The position numbers were made by a program, and so were the translations under genes. Below the pieces are notes generated by a model that was not told where the DNA came from, made no database searches, and saw only the letters and a program-made list of their open reading frames with translations. Shown piece by piece: positions 44,677 through 54,372 of a stretch of DNA of 64,000 nt (the stretch's first letter is position 1; each line of letters begins with the position of its first letter). Source of the stretch: Hwanghaeella grinnelliae (lineage in GTDB: Bacteria > Pseudomonadota > Alphaproteobacteria > UBA8366 > Aestuariispiraceae). Where the stretch lies: NCBI RefSeq assembly GCF_004005845.1, contig NZ_SADE01000003.1, forward strand, positions 769,862 through 833,861, read 5' to 3'.

Positions 44677-46341
44677 TTAAAAATCAACGGCCACTGGACC
44701 ACTGCTTGCGGGTTGTTCCCCGGGAATGGCGGCGACCAGTTCACGTGTGTAGGCGGATTGGGGATCTAAGAAGATTTGGCTTGGCGGTCCTTGCTCCACG
44801 ACCTGCCCTTTCTGCATCACCGCGATACGGTCACAGATTTGGCTGGCGACGCGCAGATCATGGGTAATGAAAATCATCGACACCCCCGTCTCGCGCTGGA
44901 TCCGGTCCAGTAGCTGCAGAATCTGCGCCTGGATCGATACGTCCAGTGCCGAGACCGCTTCGTCCGCTATCAGCAGTTTGGGTTTGAACATAAGCGCCCG
45001 GGCAATGCCGATGCGTTGCCGTTGGCCACCGGAAAACTCGTGCGGGTAGCGGTCGAACGCCCTCGAGTCGAGCCCAACATGGTCGAGAAGCGCGCGTGCC
45101 TCATCGCGCGCTTTGGCGACAGCCATTCCGTGGGCCACCGGCCCGACGGTCAGTATTCGTCCTATCGTCATTCGCGGGTTGAGCGAGGCGAAGGGGTCCT
45201 GGAAAATCATCTGGACCTTCTGGCGCAGCGGCCGAAATTTCGCCTCATGCAAAGGCGCAATATCAGTGCCGTCGAACAGAATTTTTCCACCGTCGGCGTC
45301 CATTAGCTTGACCAACAGACGTCCCAGCGACGACTTGCCCGAACCGCTTTCGCCCACGACCCCAAGCGTCTGCCCCGGCGCAAGTTCCAAGGAAACATTC
45401 CTCACCGCGGGAACGACCCGGTGGGTTCCGAAAATCCTGCTTCCACTGTGATAGGTCTTTACCAGTCCCTCGACCTTGAGGATTGGATCGGTATTTTCTG
45501 TCTGCAACGCTACCCGATCTACCCCAGTCAGATGAGGAACAGCAGCGATTAGCCGTTGTGTGTAAGGATGCGTTGGCTCGGTCAGAACCGCACTGGCGCT
45601 GCCCTGCTCGACAACATGGCCCTTTTCCATCACCACGACTTCGTCGGCGATCTCGGCCACGACACCGAAATCATGGGTGATGAACAACACGCTCATGCCT
45701 TTACGACGCTGAATCTCGCGGATGAGTTCAAGGATCTGCGCTTGGGTGGTCACATCGAGCGCGGTAGTCGGTTCGTCGGCAATCAGAATCGTGGGTTCCA
45801 GCGCCAACGCCATGGCGATCATCACCCGCTGGCGTTGCCCTCCCGACAAACGGAACGGGTATTGATGATACATCAATTCCGGATCCGGCAAGCCCACCTC
45901 GGTCAGCAGTTCGATGCCTCTCTCGCGACGCGATGTGGAGGTGCCGACGCCATGGGCCTGCATTGCCTCGTCGATCTGCGCACCAACGGTCATTAAGGGA
46001 TTGAGTGCGGAGAGCGGGTCCTGAAAGATCATCGACACCACCCGACCACGCAAACTGCGCAGCGCTTCGGGGCCCATGCCGACGATCTCGCGCCCTTCCA
46101 ACTGGATCGATCCGCCGGTGATATCAATTGCCTTAGGCAGAATCCCCATGATCGTATTAGCCGTCACCGATTTGCCGGAACCAGACTCGCCGATCACACA
46201 CAGAATTTGACCACGGTGGAGATCGAACGAGATATTCTCGACCGCATGCGCGCGTTCCATGCCCTTCGGAAGCTTCACTGTTAACCCGCGTACCGAAAGC
46301 GCCACATCGGGCTTGTCTACCGTCTGGATCTTTGCGGTCAT
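44677..46341 (-). CDS. Peptide-type ABC transporter, fused DppD-DppF ATPase
   Basis: One 554-residue chain with two complete ATPase domains: Walker [12 protein letters not shown] with signature [15 protein letters not shown] in the first, and [11 protein letters not shown] with [15 protein letters not shown] in the second. Both show the C-terminal oligopeptide-transporter extension ([40 protein letters not shown]). Two ATGs are adjacent; the second (46341) is better spaced from AGGAGG. First gene of the importer operon. Confidence 0.93.
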   Translation of the reverse strand: MTAKIQTVDKPDVALSVRGLTVKLPKGMERAHAVENISFDLHRGQILCVIGESGSGKSVTANTIMGILPKAIDITGGSIQLEGREIVGMGPEALRSLRGRVVSMIFQDPLSALNPLMTVGAQIDEAMQAHGVGTSTSRRERGIELLTEVGLPDPELMYHQYPFRLSGGQRQRVMIAMALALEPTILIADEPTTALDVTTQAQILELIREIQRRKGMSVLFITHDFGVVAEIADEVVVMEKGHVVEQGSASAVLTEPTHPYTQRLIAAVPHLTGVDRVALQTENTDPILKVEGLVKTYHSGSRIFGTHRVVPAVRNVSLELAPGQTLGVVGESGSGKSSLGRLLVKLMDADGGKILFDGTDIAPLHEAKFRPLRQKVQMIFQDPFASLNPRMTIGRILTVGPVAHGMAVAKARDEARALLDHVGLDSRAFDRYPHEFSGGQRQRIGIARALMFKPKLLIADEAVSALDVSIQAQILQLLDRIQRETGVSMIFITHDLRVASQICDRIAVMQKGQVVEQGPPSQIFLDPQSAYTRELVAAIPGEQPASSGPVAVDF

Positions 46342-46344
46342 CAT

Positions 46345-46831
46345 GCCTCCTAGTTGTTGCGCTGGTTCGGAAAACCGGGATCGCGCCGCGTCTCGTCAAT
46401 GTTGGCCTGCTATTGACAGTAGAGTCGTTCAAATCTTCTGCCTGCCCGGCACGATCATCTGCTGTCTCTGACCGGAAAGGCATTTTATTCTGTTTCTGCT
46501 TCAATCGGCTGTCTTGGCGGATCGACCTGTCGTTCCGACAAGAATGTGATACGGACGCCGGCTATCGCATCCATGCCAATCACTGTCCCGGTGGGATGGC
46601 TTTGGGCATGACCCATTTGCAAAGACCCGACGTTTCGGCTCAATTTCGGTTTCCGGATTTCTTTTTCTGAATACATTTGCCGGATGCATTTTTTGAACAC
46701 AGGTCGGCAGAGTGTGGGAATGCAGTATCGAGACAAATCCGGTGGAATTCGACGCCCACTCCGTGACGAACTCGGTGACGGATAGGGACGGCAGGTGTAT
46801 TCATGGTTTGGGCAATGACTGGGCAACGGAC
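46345..46831. promoter_or_regulatory. Divergent control region of the importer operon and Lrp/AsnC gene
   Basis: About 490 bases between the divergent ABC ATPase and Lrp-family genes. AATCTTCTGCC at 46432-46442 is shared with the control regions at 49005 and 54276. GGCATTTTATTCTG (46480-46493) has the AT-rich, CTG-ended look of Lrp-family sites. No gene is supported within the region. Confidence 0.5.
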
Positions 46832-47311
46832 ATGAAGCTTGACAAGATCGACATCAGAATTCTGTCAGAACTGCAGAAAAACGGTCGGATCACCAATGTC
46901 GAATTGGCAGAATTGGTGTATTTATCGCCAAGCCCCTGCCTGATGCGCGTCAAGAAACTTCAGGCCGAAGGATATATCACGGGTTATTCGGCGCAGATCG
47001 ATATAGCCAAGCTAGGCCAAAGCCTGACGGTCTTCACCGAAATCACACTGCGGAACCACCGGCAAATCGACTTTGCGCGGTTTCTTTCAGCCGTCGAGAA
47101 GATCGACTCTGTGATCGAATGCCACCTTGTGTCGGGAGGTTACGATTATCTTGTAAAGTTCATGACCTCGGGAATCACCGAGTACCAAGCAATCATGGAA
47201 CATCTCATCGAGATGGAGATCGGAATCGACAAATATTTCAGTTTCGTCATCCTGAAATCACCGATCGTGAAGACGCATCATCCCTTGGATTCGATTGCCG
47301 AAGTCGATTGA
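46832..47311 (+). CDS. Lrp/AsnC-family transcriptional regulator
   Basis: A 159-residue regulator: helix-turn-helix KLDKIDIRILSELQKNGRIT and LVYLSPSPCLMRVKKLQAEG, followed by the RAM effector domain (HLVSGGYDYLVKFMTSGITE). Lrp-type proteins respond to amino acids, and the gene sits in the middle of the amino-acid-type catabolic region, divergent from the importer, so it is the probable local regulator. The frame opens earlier at 46712, but ATG 46832 gives the standard N-terminus. Confidence 0.93.
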   Translation: MKLDKIDIRILSELQKNGRITNVELAELVYLSPSPCLMRVKKLQAEGYITGYSAQIDIAKLGQSLTVFTEITLRNHRQIDFARFLSAVEKIDSVIECHLVSGGYDYLVKFMTSGITEYQAIMEHLIEMEIGIDKYFSFVILKSPIVKTHHPLDSIAEVD

Positions 47312-47347
47312 CACCGACGCCCGCCGGCGGCGGGCGCCGGGAATTGA

Positions 47348-48724
47348 TCAATCTTTCAACGCGCCCCGCACGTCCTTGTCTTCAAGCGTCTGATCAAGTG
47401 TCATCCGGGTACGGTCGATGATCGTATCAATCTCTTCTTCAGTGCAGCACAGCGGCGGCGCATAGCCCAGAATGCCCTGGTTGAAGGCGCGGATGATCAA
47501 TCCATTCGCCCACGCACGGTCGAAGATGCGGCGTCCGGCATCCGCTTCGGCCGGTAGTGGAGTCTTCCGCTCCTTGTCGGTGACCAGTTCGATCGCAGCC
47601 AGCATACCGCGACCGCGTACATCCCCCACCAAGGGGTGATCGGCCAGTGAATACAAACCTTCCAATAACCTGTTACCGGCCATGCGGCCGTTGTCCAACA
47701 GGCCATTTTCATAGAGATCCAGGCAGGCAAGCCCTACCGCTGCGCTTACCGGATGGCCGGAGTATGTCTGGCCGTGACCGATAGGGGCGTCGCCGGCCCC
47801 ATCGGCGATGGTGTCGTAGATGCGGTCCGACAAGAAGACCGCGCCCATCGGCACATAGCCCGAGGTCATGCCCTTGGCGGCGGTGATGAAGTCCGGCACG
47901 ATTCCGTCCTCGGCACTGGCGAAAAGCGGCCCTGTTCGGCCAAAGCCTGTGATAACCTCATCGGCGACGAACAGGATGTCATGCTCCTTACAGACCGCAT
48001 GCATCGCCTTCATCCACCCCGCAGGCGGCACGAGAACCCCGCCCGATCCCTGAATCGGTTCAGCATAGAAGGCGGCAACGCGTTCGGCGCCCAACTCGGC
48101 AATCTTGGCACGCAGGCTGGCAACCGAGGCCGCAATAATTGTCTCGCCGTCGCTGCCGACCGGATTGCGATAAGCGTAGTGTGATGGAATCTTGTGCTGC
48201 CAGTCATGCGGTACACCGAAGCCGGTATGAAAGACCGGTAGCGCCGTCAGCCCCGCCCCGGATGTCGAGGACCCGTGGTATCCACTTTCGACAGAGATAA
48301 ACTGGTCCTTTTCCGGTTTTCCGATGGCATGATGGTAATAGCGGATGAACCGGATCGTGCTGTCGACCGCATCCGATCCGCCGAGGGTGAAATAGACGTG
48401 GTTCAGATCCCCCGGTGCATGTTCGGCAAGCCGCGCCGCAAGACGAATGGCAGGTTCCGAACCCAAACCGAAATAGCCGGTTGCATAGGCCAGTTGGGAC
48501 AACTGCTTAGTCGCCGCGTCGATCAAACTCTGTTGGGCGTACCCGGCGTTGACACACCAAAGGCCCGCGAATCCGTCCAGTAATTCCCGCCCTTCAGCAT
48601 CGGTGACTGTCGCGCCCTTGGCGGATGAGAGGACCCGGACGCCGGCCGCTTCGTGCCCCCGATAAGATGCCAGCGGGTGCACCAGATGGGCGCGGTCGAG
48701 TTCGACAAGTGAATTGGCACGCAT
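47348..48724 (-). CDS. Class III aminotransferase (omega-amino acid--pyruvate type)
   Basis: A 458-residue PLP aminotransferase: LDGFAGLWCVNAGY, YFTLGGSDAVDSTIRFIRYY, SGYHGSSTSGAGLT, AEPIQGSGGVLVPP, and VADEVITGFGRTG followed by the PLP lysine in TAAKGMTSGYVPMG. The group transfers amino groups from omega-amino acids, beta-alanine or amines to pyruvate. It is convergent with the Lrp gene and divergent from the aldehyde dehydrogenase at 49202, which could take the semialdehyde product. ATG 48724 follows AAGGAGC. Confidence 0.92.
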   Translation of the reverse strand: MRANSLVELDRAHLVHPLASYRGHEAAGVRVLSSAKGATVTDAEGRELLDGFAGLWCVNAGYAQQSLIDAATKQLSQLAYATGYFGLGSEPAIRLAARLAEHAPGDLNHVYFTLGGSDAVDSTIRFIRYYHHAIGKPEKDQFISVESGYHGSSTSGAGLTALPVFHTGFGVPHDWQHKIPSHYAYRNPVGSDGETIIAASVASLRAKIAELGAERVAAFYAEPIQGSGGVLVPPAGWMKAMHAVCKEHDILFVADEVITGFGRTGPLFASAEDGIVPDFITAAKGMTSGYVPMGAVFLSDRIYDTIADGAGDAPIGHGQTYSGHPVSAAVGLACLDLYENGLLDNGRMAGNRLLEGLYSLADHPLVGDVRGRGMLAAIELVTDKERKTPLPAEADAGRRIFDRAWANGLIIRAFNQGILGYAPPLCCTEEEIDTIIDRTRMTLDQTLEDKDVRGALKD

Positions 48725-48974
48725 TTCAAGCTCCTTCATCCTGCGGCCGGGCCGGGCAGCCAGCCCGCATCGGTTCACGACGCATGCAGCTGGTCCACAT
48801 CAACCTGGAATTTGTCCTGCGCGACCAAAACAAAGGACGTCACGGGAACAGATATAGCCATGAGCACGCTCACATTACTGAGCGGAGCGACGATGAGATT
48901 CCCGTGGCAAATACGATCATCGTCGCAACCCTTATGTGGCGCCTTCAGAAAGACAATGACGCCTGGGTACCGGC

Positions 48975-49075
48975 AGAAATTGCTGCATTTGAGAAGATCT
49001 TTCGAATCTTCTGCCAAACTTCAGCCCCATTCCGCAGGGAACTCTCTCAACTGACGGCTATCTTGCCGATGACGC
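48975..49075. promoter_or_regulatory. Conserved control element, copy 1 (aminotransferase / aldehyde dehydrogenase)
   Basis: In the 477-base divergent gap, about 80-100 bases resemble 54240-54340, most strongly over GAATCTTCTGC, AAACTT and TTCCGCA (from 49004). An inverted repeat AGAAGAT/ATCTTCT with a 7-base spacer spans 48992-49012. A shared operator for the local regulator is the simplest reading. The rest of the gap (48725-49201) contains no gene I can support. Confidence 0.6.
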
Positions 49076-49201
49076 GTTGCCGCGCAACTGGGGTGCTCCA
49101 AGATCGAGCAGGGAGCCCGCATCGATTCCTAAGCCGGCCTCGCTTGAACCAGATCGGTCACGTCTGCACCGAAGACGCACCCAATGCGGAGGAACGACCC
49201 A

Positions 49202-50680
49202 ATGGACGCCATCACGACAATCGGAGGCCTCAACGATGCCGGACTGCTGCGTCAGCAGGCACTGATCGGAGGCGTTTGGCAGGACGCCGCTAGCGGCAAT
49301 ACCATCGGCGTCATCGACCCGGCCAACCAATCAATAATAGGAACCGTTCCCGATATGGGCGGGTCCGAAACCCGTGCCGCGATTGAGGCGGCCCAGACGG
49401 CATTCAAGAGCTGGAAGGCCCGCACGAATGCCGAGCGTGCTGAAATACTGGAACGCTGGCATGACCTAATAATTGTTAACCTGGAGGATTTGGCACTGCT
49501 CCTCACCCTCGAACAGGGTAAGCCGCTGGTGGAGTCGCGCGGCGAGATCCGCTATGGCGCATCGTTCGTCAAATGGTTCGCCGAAGAAGCGCGCCGGATC
49601 GGGGGAGCGACCGTCCCGTCGCCGGCAGCCGACCGCCGCATTCTAGTTTTGAAGGAAGCCGTCGGTGTCTGCGCCATCATCACACCCTGGAACTTTCCCA
49701 ATGCGATGATTACCCGCAAAGTTGCTCCGGCGCTGGCGGCCGGCTGTACCGTTGTGATTAAACCGTCTGAGTTCACTCCCTTCTCGGCCCTGGCGCTTGG
49801 CGTTCTGGCGGAACGCGCCGGCATCCCCGCCGGTGTGATCAACATAATCACCGGCATGCCGACCGAGATTGGCGACGAGTTGATGGCGAACGAAACCGTA
49901 CGCAAGATCTCTTTCACCGGTTCGACCCGGGTCGGCGCGCTCTTGATGCGCGGGGCATCCGACAGCATCAAGCGGCTGAGCCTGGAACTGGGCGGTAACG
50001 CACCCTTTATCGTATTCGACGACGCCGACATGGAGAAAGCAATCGAAGGCGTTCTCGCGTCGAAATATCGCAATGGCGGCCAGACCTGTGTTTGCGCCAA
50101 CCGTATCCTGGTTCAGGCTGGCATCTACGATGCTTTTGCCGAAAGGTTGAGCCAGCGTGTGGCGCAGTTGAAGGTGGGCCCGGGCATCGACGAGGGCACC
50201 GATATCGGTCCGATGATTAACGAAGCCGCAATCTCCAAAATCGACAGACATGTCGCGGATGCGCAGGCAAAGGGCGCGCGGATCGTCGGGCAGGCGGAGT
50301 CTATGCCGGAAGGTCGCCAATACGCACACCCCATGGTGCTGGCGGAGGCGAAAACCGATATGATGCTGGCCTCGGAAGAAACCTTTGGGCCGGTCGCACC
50401 GCTCTTCCGTTTCGAGACCGAGGACGAGGCGCTGACGATCGCCAATAGCACGCCCTATGGACTTGCCGCCTATTTCTACACCGAGAACCTCAAGCGGTCC
50501 TGGCGTGTTGCGGAGGCGCTGGAATTCGGGATGGTTGGACTCAACACTGGTTTGATTTCCACCGAAGTCGCGCCATTCGGCGGCGTCAAACAATCCGGCC
50601 TGGGCCGAGAAGGATCGTCTCTTGGGATCGAGGAATATCTCGAAACCAAGGCCTTCCATGTCGGCGGACTGTCCGGATAG
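49202..50680 (+). CDS. NAD(P)-dependent succinate-semialdehyde dehydrogenase-like enzyme
   Basis: A 492-residue aldehyde dehydrogenase of the GabD type: [49 protein letters not shown], the general base in [13 protein letters not shown] and nucleophile in [10 protein letters not shown]. It should oxidise a semialdehyde, plausibly one made by the divergent aminotransferase. The ATG 49202 follows GGAGG. First gene of a plus-strand run of four (dehydrogenase, hydroxyacid dehydrogenase, cupin, tartrate-type dehydrogenase). Confidence 0.92.
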   Translation: MDAITTIGGLNDAGLLRQQALIGGVWQDAASGNTIGVIDPANQSIIGTVPDMGGSETRAAIEAAQTAFKSWKARTNAERAEILERWHDLIIVNLEDLALLLTLEQGKPLVESRGEIRYGASFVKWFAEEARRIGGATVPSPAADRRILVLKEAVGVCAIITPWNFPNAMITRKVAPALAAGCTVVIKPSEFTPFSALALGVLAERAGIPAGVINIITGMPTEIGDELMANETVRKISFTGSTRVGALLMRGASDSIKRLSLELGGNAPFIVFDDADMEKAIEGVLASKYRNGGQTCVCANRILVQAGIYDAFAERLSQRVAQLKVGPGIDEGTDIGPMINEAAISKIDRHVADAQAKGARIVGQAESMPEGRQYAHPMVLAEAKTDMMLASEETFGPVAPLFRFETEDEALTIANSTPYGLAAYFYTENLKRSWRVAEALEFGMVGLNTGLISTEVAPFGGVKQSGLGREGSSLGIEEYLETKAFHVGGLSG

Positions 50681-50759
50681 TGCGGCACTTACCGGATATC
50701 GCAGCGTCGAACGCAGACGCCAACACGCGACCTTTTGCCTGACCTTAGGGGTGGATTCC

Positions 50760-51683
50760 ATGGCATTTCTGTTTAATTCCGATGCGGCGCGCGGCGCAAT
50801 CTTCCAAGAGATCCTCACGCGCGAGTTTCCGGACCTGGAGTTTTACCAGCCGGGTGACGATGTTGACGCCGAGAAGGTCCGCTACCTCATCACATGGACG
50901 GTGCCGGAGGACATCTCGCGGTACCGTAACCTGGAGGTGCTGTTTTCTATCGGCGCAGGTGTCGATCAGTTCAATGCGGATATCGTGCCTCCCCATGTGA
51001 ACCTAGTGCGCATGGTTGAGGACGGCATCATCCGCATGATGCAGGAATACGTAGCCCTTGGTGTGTTGGCGCTTTTCAGGGAAATCCCAGCCTATCTCGA
51101 GCAGCAGAGGCGTCACGACTGGAAGGCTCTTGCCTCCCGGCAGGCCCATGAGTGCCGGATCGGCTTTCTCGGTCTTGGCGTGTTGGCCCAAGCAGCAATT
51201 GAGCGCTTGAAACCGTTTCAATTTCCTCTCGCCGGATGGAGTCGCAGCAGAAAACAGATCGAAGATGTCGACTGTTTTCATGGGGCGGACCAACTTGCCG
51301 GTTTTCTGAACCGGACGGACATTCTTGTCTGCCTGCTGCCGTTGACCGAGCAGACGCGTGGGATGCTGGACAATACGCTTTTCGCCCAGCTTCCCGCCGG
51401 GGCGCGGCTATTGCACGTCGGTCGTGGACCACAGCTCGACCAAATGGCCTTGATCGAGGCGCTGGACAACGACCGGTTGGCTGCGGCAATGCTGGACGTC
51501 ACCGACCCCGAGCCGCTGCCGGAGAACCATCCGCTGTGGTCTCATCCTAAGGTGATGATCACCCCGCATATCGCATCTGTGACCCAACCGCATACGGCGG
51601 CACGGTCCGTTGTTGAAAATATCCGACGCCACCGCGCCGGTGAAAAAATGATCGGCCTCATCGATCGAAACATTGGCTACTAA
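50760..51683 (+). CDS. D-isomer 2-hydroxyacid dehydrogenase (glyoxylate/hydroxypyruvate reductase A-like)
   Basis: A 307-residue NAD(P) enzyme. The cofactor loop is [17 protein letters not shown], the catalytic arginine lies in [11 protein letters not shown], the glutamate in [14 protein letters not shown] and the histidine in [11 protein letters not shown]. The short N-terminal domain ([10 protein letters not shown]) is typical of GhrA. It would reduce glyoxylate, hydroxypyruvate or a related 2-oxoacid. ATG 50760 is preceded by a purine-rich GGGGTGG site. Confidence 0.88.
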   Translation: MAFLFNSDAARGAIFQEILTREFPDLEFYQPGDDVDAEKVRYLITWTVPEDISRYRNLEVLFSIGAGVDQFNADIVPPHVNLVRMVEDGIIRMMQEYVALGVLALFREIPAYLEQQRRHDWKALASRQAHECRIGFLGLGVLAQAAIERLKPFQFPLAGWSRSRKQIEDVDCFHGADQLAGFLNRTDILVCLLPLTEQTRGMLDNTLFAQLPAGARLLHVGRGPQLDQMALIEALDNDRLAAAMLDVTDPEPLPENHPLWSHPKVMITPHIASVTQPHTAARSVVENIRRHRAGEKMIGLIDRNIGY

Positions 51684-51695
51684 AAGGAAATAAAA

Positions 51696-52052
51696 ATGTC
51701 TCTTCTACTCTCAATCGATACGACCCCTGCCTCCACGCCGAAGGAGTCTCTGCCCCTGCCGGAGCGGCTGATTTCCGGCGATCCCTCTTTCAAAACTTGG
51801 GCGCAGGACGCCTCGAAAGACGAAAAGGTCCAGACCGGCGTCTGGGAGGCGACCCCTGGTGTGACGCATTCGATCAAGGGGACGACTTTCGAGTTCTGCC
51901 ACATCCTGTCGGGCGTCGTGGAAATCGAAGAGCAAGGCGGCGAAACAAAGACCTACCGCGCTGGAGACAACTTCGTGATGAAGCCGGGATTTGTCGGCGT
52001 CTGGCGTTCCATCGAAACGGTGCGTAAGATCTATGTCGTTGTGAAGGACTGA
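51696..52052 (+). CDS. Small cupin protein (cupin-3 / DUF861 type)
   Basis: A 118-residue single cupin: TGVWEATPGVTHSIKGTTFE, FCHILSGVVEIEEQGGET, YRAGDNFVMKPGFVGVWR. This type belongs to the ureidoglycolate-lyase-like/DUF861 group often found beside amino acid and amine degradation genes, with no agreed function. It starts 12 bases after the hydroxyacid dehydrogenase stop, with AAGGAAAT as ribosome site. Confidence 0.85.
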   Translation: MSLLLSIDTTPASTPKESLPLPERLISGDPSFKTWAQDASKDEKVQTGVWEATPGVTHSIKGTTFEFCHILSGVVEIEEQGGETKTYRAGDNFVMKPGFVGVWRSIETVRKIYVVVKD

Positions 52053-52072
52053 GCCCGTCCCGTCGACCCCAA

Positions 52073-52136
52073 GCATGACTAACCCCAGGGATGACTCCCC
52101 CTGGGCATGACCAAACCCAGGCATGACCAACCCAAG
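52073..52136. repeat. Four 16-base tandem repeats before the tartrate-dehydrogenase-like gene
   Basis: Four contiguous 16-base units (52073, 52089, 52105, 52121) share the pattern G-C/G-ATGAC followed by a C-rich half. Each contains an ATG, and because 16 is not a multiple of three, successive ATGs lie in different frames; the third is in frame with the downstream gene. Loss or gain of a unit would change the frame of upstream starts. Confidence 0.8.
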
Positions 52137-52145
52137 GAGAGCCTT

Positions 52146-53189
52146 GTGAAGAGCTATAAGATTGCGTTGATCCCCGGCGACGGGATCGGCAGGGACGTGA
52201 CCGATGCGGCCTGGCAGGTTCTGAAAAAGGCAGCCGATGCGGGCGGTTTTCTACTGGAAGGTACGGAGTTTCCTTGGTCCTGCGAATATTACAAAGAGAC
52301 GGGGGAAATGATGCCCGCCGACGGGATAGAGATACTGTCGGGGTATGACGCTATCCTGCTCGGTGCCGTCGGTTGGCCGGTCGACGTGCCCGACTCGGTC
52401 TCCCTGCATGGGCTTTTGCTGCCAATCCGTAAGCGCTTTGCCCAATATGCCAACATTCGCCCACACAGACTCTTGCCGGGGGTTCAGGGACCGCTCCGTT
52501 CGGACGGCTTCGACATACTTTGCATCCGCGAGAACACCGAAGGCGAGTACTCCGGTGCCGGGGGGCGAATCCATTCGGGCACCGCAAACGAAGTCGCAAC
52601 CGAAACCGCAATCTTCACCCGGACCGGTGTCGAACGCATCCTTCGGTTCGGCTTCGAGCAGGCGCGAACGCGAAAAAAGAAACTCGCCTCAGTCACCAAG
52701 TCCAATGCCCAGAAACATTCCATGGTGTTTTGGGATGAGGTCACGCAAGAGGTGGCGAAGGACTATGACGACGTAGAAGTTTCACATTACCATGTCGACG
52801 CAATCGCGGCCCGCATGGTCATTGCGCCGGAAAGCCTCGATGTCGTTGTCGCCTCGAACCTGTTCGGCGACATACTCACCGACCTCGGCGCAGCGATACA
52901 GGGCGGCCTGGGATATGCCGCTTCGGCCAACATCAACCCCGATCACAGTGTGCCGTCCATGTTCGAGCCGGTCCATGGCTCCGCGCCCGATATCGCCCAT
53001 CTGGGCACGGCCAACCCGATTGCAGCGATCTGGTCCGGGGCGATGATGCTCGAACATCTGGGCGAGGAGCAGGCGGCACGCACAGTCATGCAGGGGATCG
53101 AGACCGCAACCGGACAGGGCGTGGGTACGATTCCCGGTAAGGATCGTACCGAAACGATCACGCAGGCAGTGTTGTCGGCGGTGGGCTGA
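52146..53189 (+). CDS. Tartrate / D-malate dehydrogenase-like decarboxylating enzyme
   Basis: A 347-residue member of the isocitrate/isopropylmalate dehydrogenase family. [12 protein letters not shown] opens the protein, the substrate-binding arginines are in [10 protein letters not shown] and nearby, and the metal site includes DAIAARMV and [17 protein letters not shown]. The closest style is tartrate dehydrogenase/decarboxylase or D-malate dehydrogenase ([17 protein letters not shown]). The GTG at 52146 has AAGGAG seven bases ahead; an in-frame ATG at 52107 lies in the tandem repeats and is an alternative start. Confidence 0.9.
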   Translation: MKSYKIALIPGDGIGRDVTDAAWQVLKKAADAGGFLLEGTEFPWSCEYYKETGEMMPADGIEILSGYDAILLGAVGWPVDVPDSVSLHGLLLPIRKRFAQYANIRPHRLLPGVQGPLRSDGFDILCIRENTEGEYSGAGGRIHSGTANEVATETAIFTRTGVERILRFGFEQARTRKKKLASVTKSNAQKHSMVFWDEVTQEVAKDYDDVEVSHYHVDAIAARMVIAPESLDVVVASNLFGDILTDLGAAIQGGLGYAASANINPDHSVPSMFEPVHGSAPDIAHLGTANPIAAIWSGAMMLEHLGEEQAARTVMQGIETATGQGVGTIPGKDRTETITQAVLSAVG

Positions 53190-53275
53190 CCGGCACGCGG
53201 AAACCATTTCCCCGGTCTAGTTGTGCGTTCGCCGCCTAGATCTTGAACATGCGGAAAGCATAGCTTGCGCTCATC

Positions 53276-54151
53276 TCAGCCCAGCGCATGGCCGGCCAAT
53301 CCGTAGATCCAAGGCGCCGATTCTCGTCGATTCAAGAACTTGCGTCCCTTGGACATCGTGCTCACGGCCTCCCCTTGCGTCAGACTGAACTGATCCAAGA
53401 ACTTGGCAAACGGTCCGTCGTCCTCCCGCGTGTCGATACGGACGAATTGTCCGCGCAGTTTCCTTAAATGCCAGGATGTGAGGGCGATCGCATCCGTGTC
53501 ATTCCGCGCGACAATGGGGCCGATCACGCGACCGCGCCCAAATTCTCGGCACATGGCGTAGCCGACCATTTCGCCGTCGCGCCACATCGCGCAGAGAGAT
53601 GCCTGCTCGGACAAGACGGTCAGCATTTTCCCTCGATCGGCGCCGAAAGCTTGGAAATCCAGCGGCAAAATCTCAGCGGCCTTTTCGACCGATAGCGTGC
53701 CGATGGTACCTTCCGGCGCGGCCGTTTCCGGAAAATCGGCGATACGTCCCTGGAGCAAATTGACCGTTGCTTCCCGCTTGAAACCCAGCGAGACGTACAA
53801 TGGAAATGCCGCTTTGGTCGCATTGAGGCTCAAGTCGCGACCTTTGCAGTTCGCCAGAACCTGTTCCATCAGCCAGCGGCCCGTGCCTTGGGCCTGGGCG
53901 CGTGGTGTTGTAATCACCAGACCGATAACCGCAAAGTCCGGTCCATATGGGTACCACATCGCGCTTCCAAATACGCGGCCGATACCGTCGACGGCGACAA
54001 TGCCTTTTCCGACTCGCCGCAGAATCTCCCAGTCCGCAGGTCGATGGGGCCAACCAACGCCAATCGACAGTGCATGCAAGAGGTTCACGTCGACGTCCGC
54101 GATGTCCTGCGCAACCAGTTCAAAGGACTTCACACGTACAGATCTTGCCAT
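53276..54151 (-). CDS. GNAT-family N-acetyltransferase with YitH-like domain (second paralogue)
   Basis: A 291-residue protein with the same two-part design as 37948-38814: an N-terminal acetyltransferase (TTPRAQAQGTGRWLMEQVL for acetyl-CoA, PLYVSLGFKREA) and a C-terminal part with GYAMCREFGRGRVIGPIVA matching GYVITRRFGRGYVVGPVAA. Both contain a GWPHRPADWE/GWPYRLEDWE element near residue 33. It is divergent from the ArgE/DapE gene; an acetylation-deacetylation relation with that gene is possible but not shown. Confidence 0.83.
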   Translation of the reverse strand: MARSVRVKSFELVAQDIADVDVNLLHALSIGVGWPHRPADWEILRRVGKGIVAVDGIGRVFGSAMWYPYGPDFAVIGLVITTPRAQAQGTGRWLMEQVLANCKGRDLSLNATKAAFPLYVSLGFKREATVNLLQGRIADFPETAAPEGTIGTLSVEKAAEILPLDFQAFGADRGKMLTVLSEQASLCAMWRDGEMVGYAMCREFGRGRVIGPIVARNDTDAIALTSWHLRKLRGQFVRIDTREDDGPFAKFLDQFSLTQGEAVSTMSKGRKFLNRRESAPWIYGLAGHALG

Positions 54152-54239
54152 TTATACATTTCTCTCCCACTTGACGATACCAGCTCCGCAATTACCGCCG
54201 CAAAAATCCAGCACCGCCTGTTTTATTGTGCCGGCACCC

Positions 54240-54340
54240 GCCAGCAGTATTGGCCGCATTTACACCGGCCTTCGGAATCTTCTGCTAAACTTTTGCTCCT
54301 TTCCGCAAAGAAACCTCCCGTATCGCCGCTATTCTGACGG
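54240..54340. promoter_or_regulatory. Conserved control element, copy 2 (GNAT / deacylase)
   Basis: Counterpart of 48975-49075: GAATCTTCTGC (54275-54285), AAACTT and TTCCGCA (54301-54307) recur in the same order and spacing, within the gap between the divergent GNAT and ArgE/DapE genes. The AGAAGAT arm of the copy-1 palindrome is not kept here. Confidence 0.6.
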
Positions 54341-54372
54341 CGACTGGTAACAGAACAATCCGGGTGGTCCCA

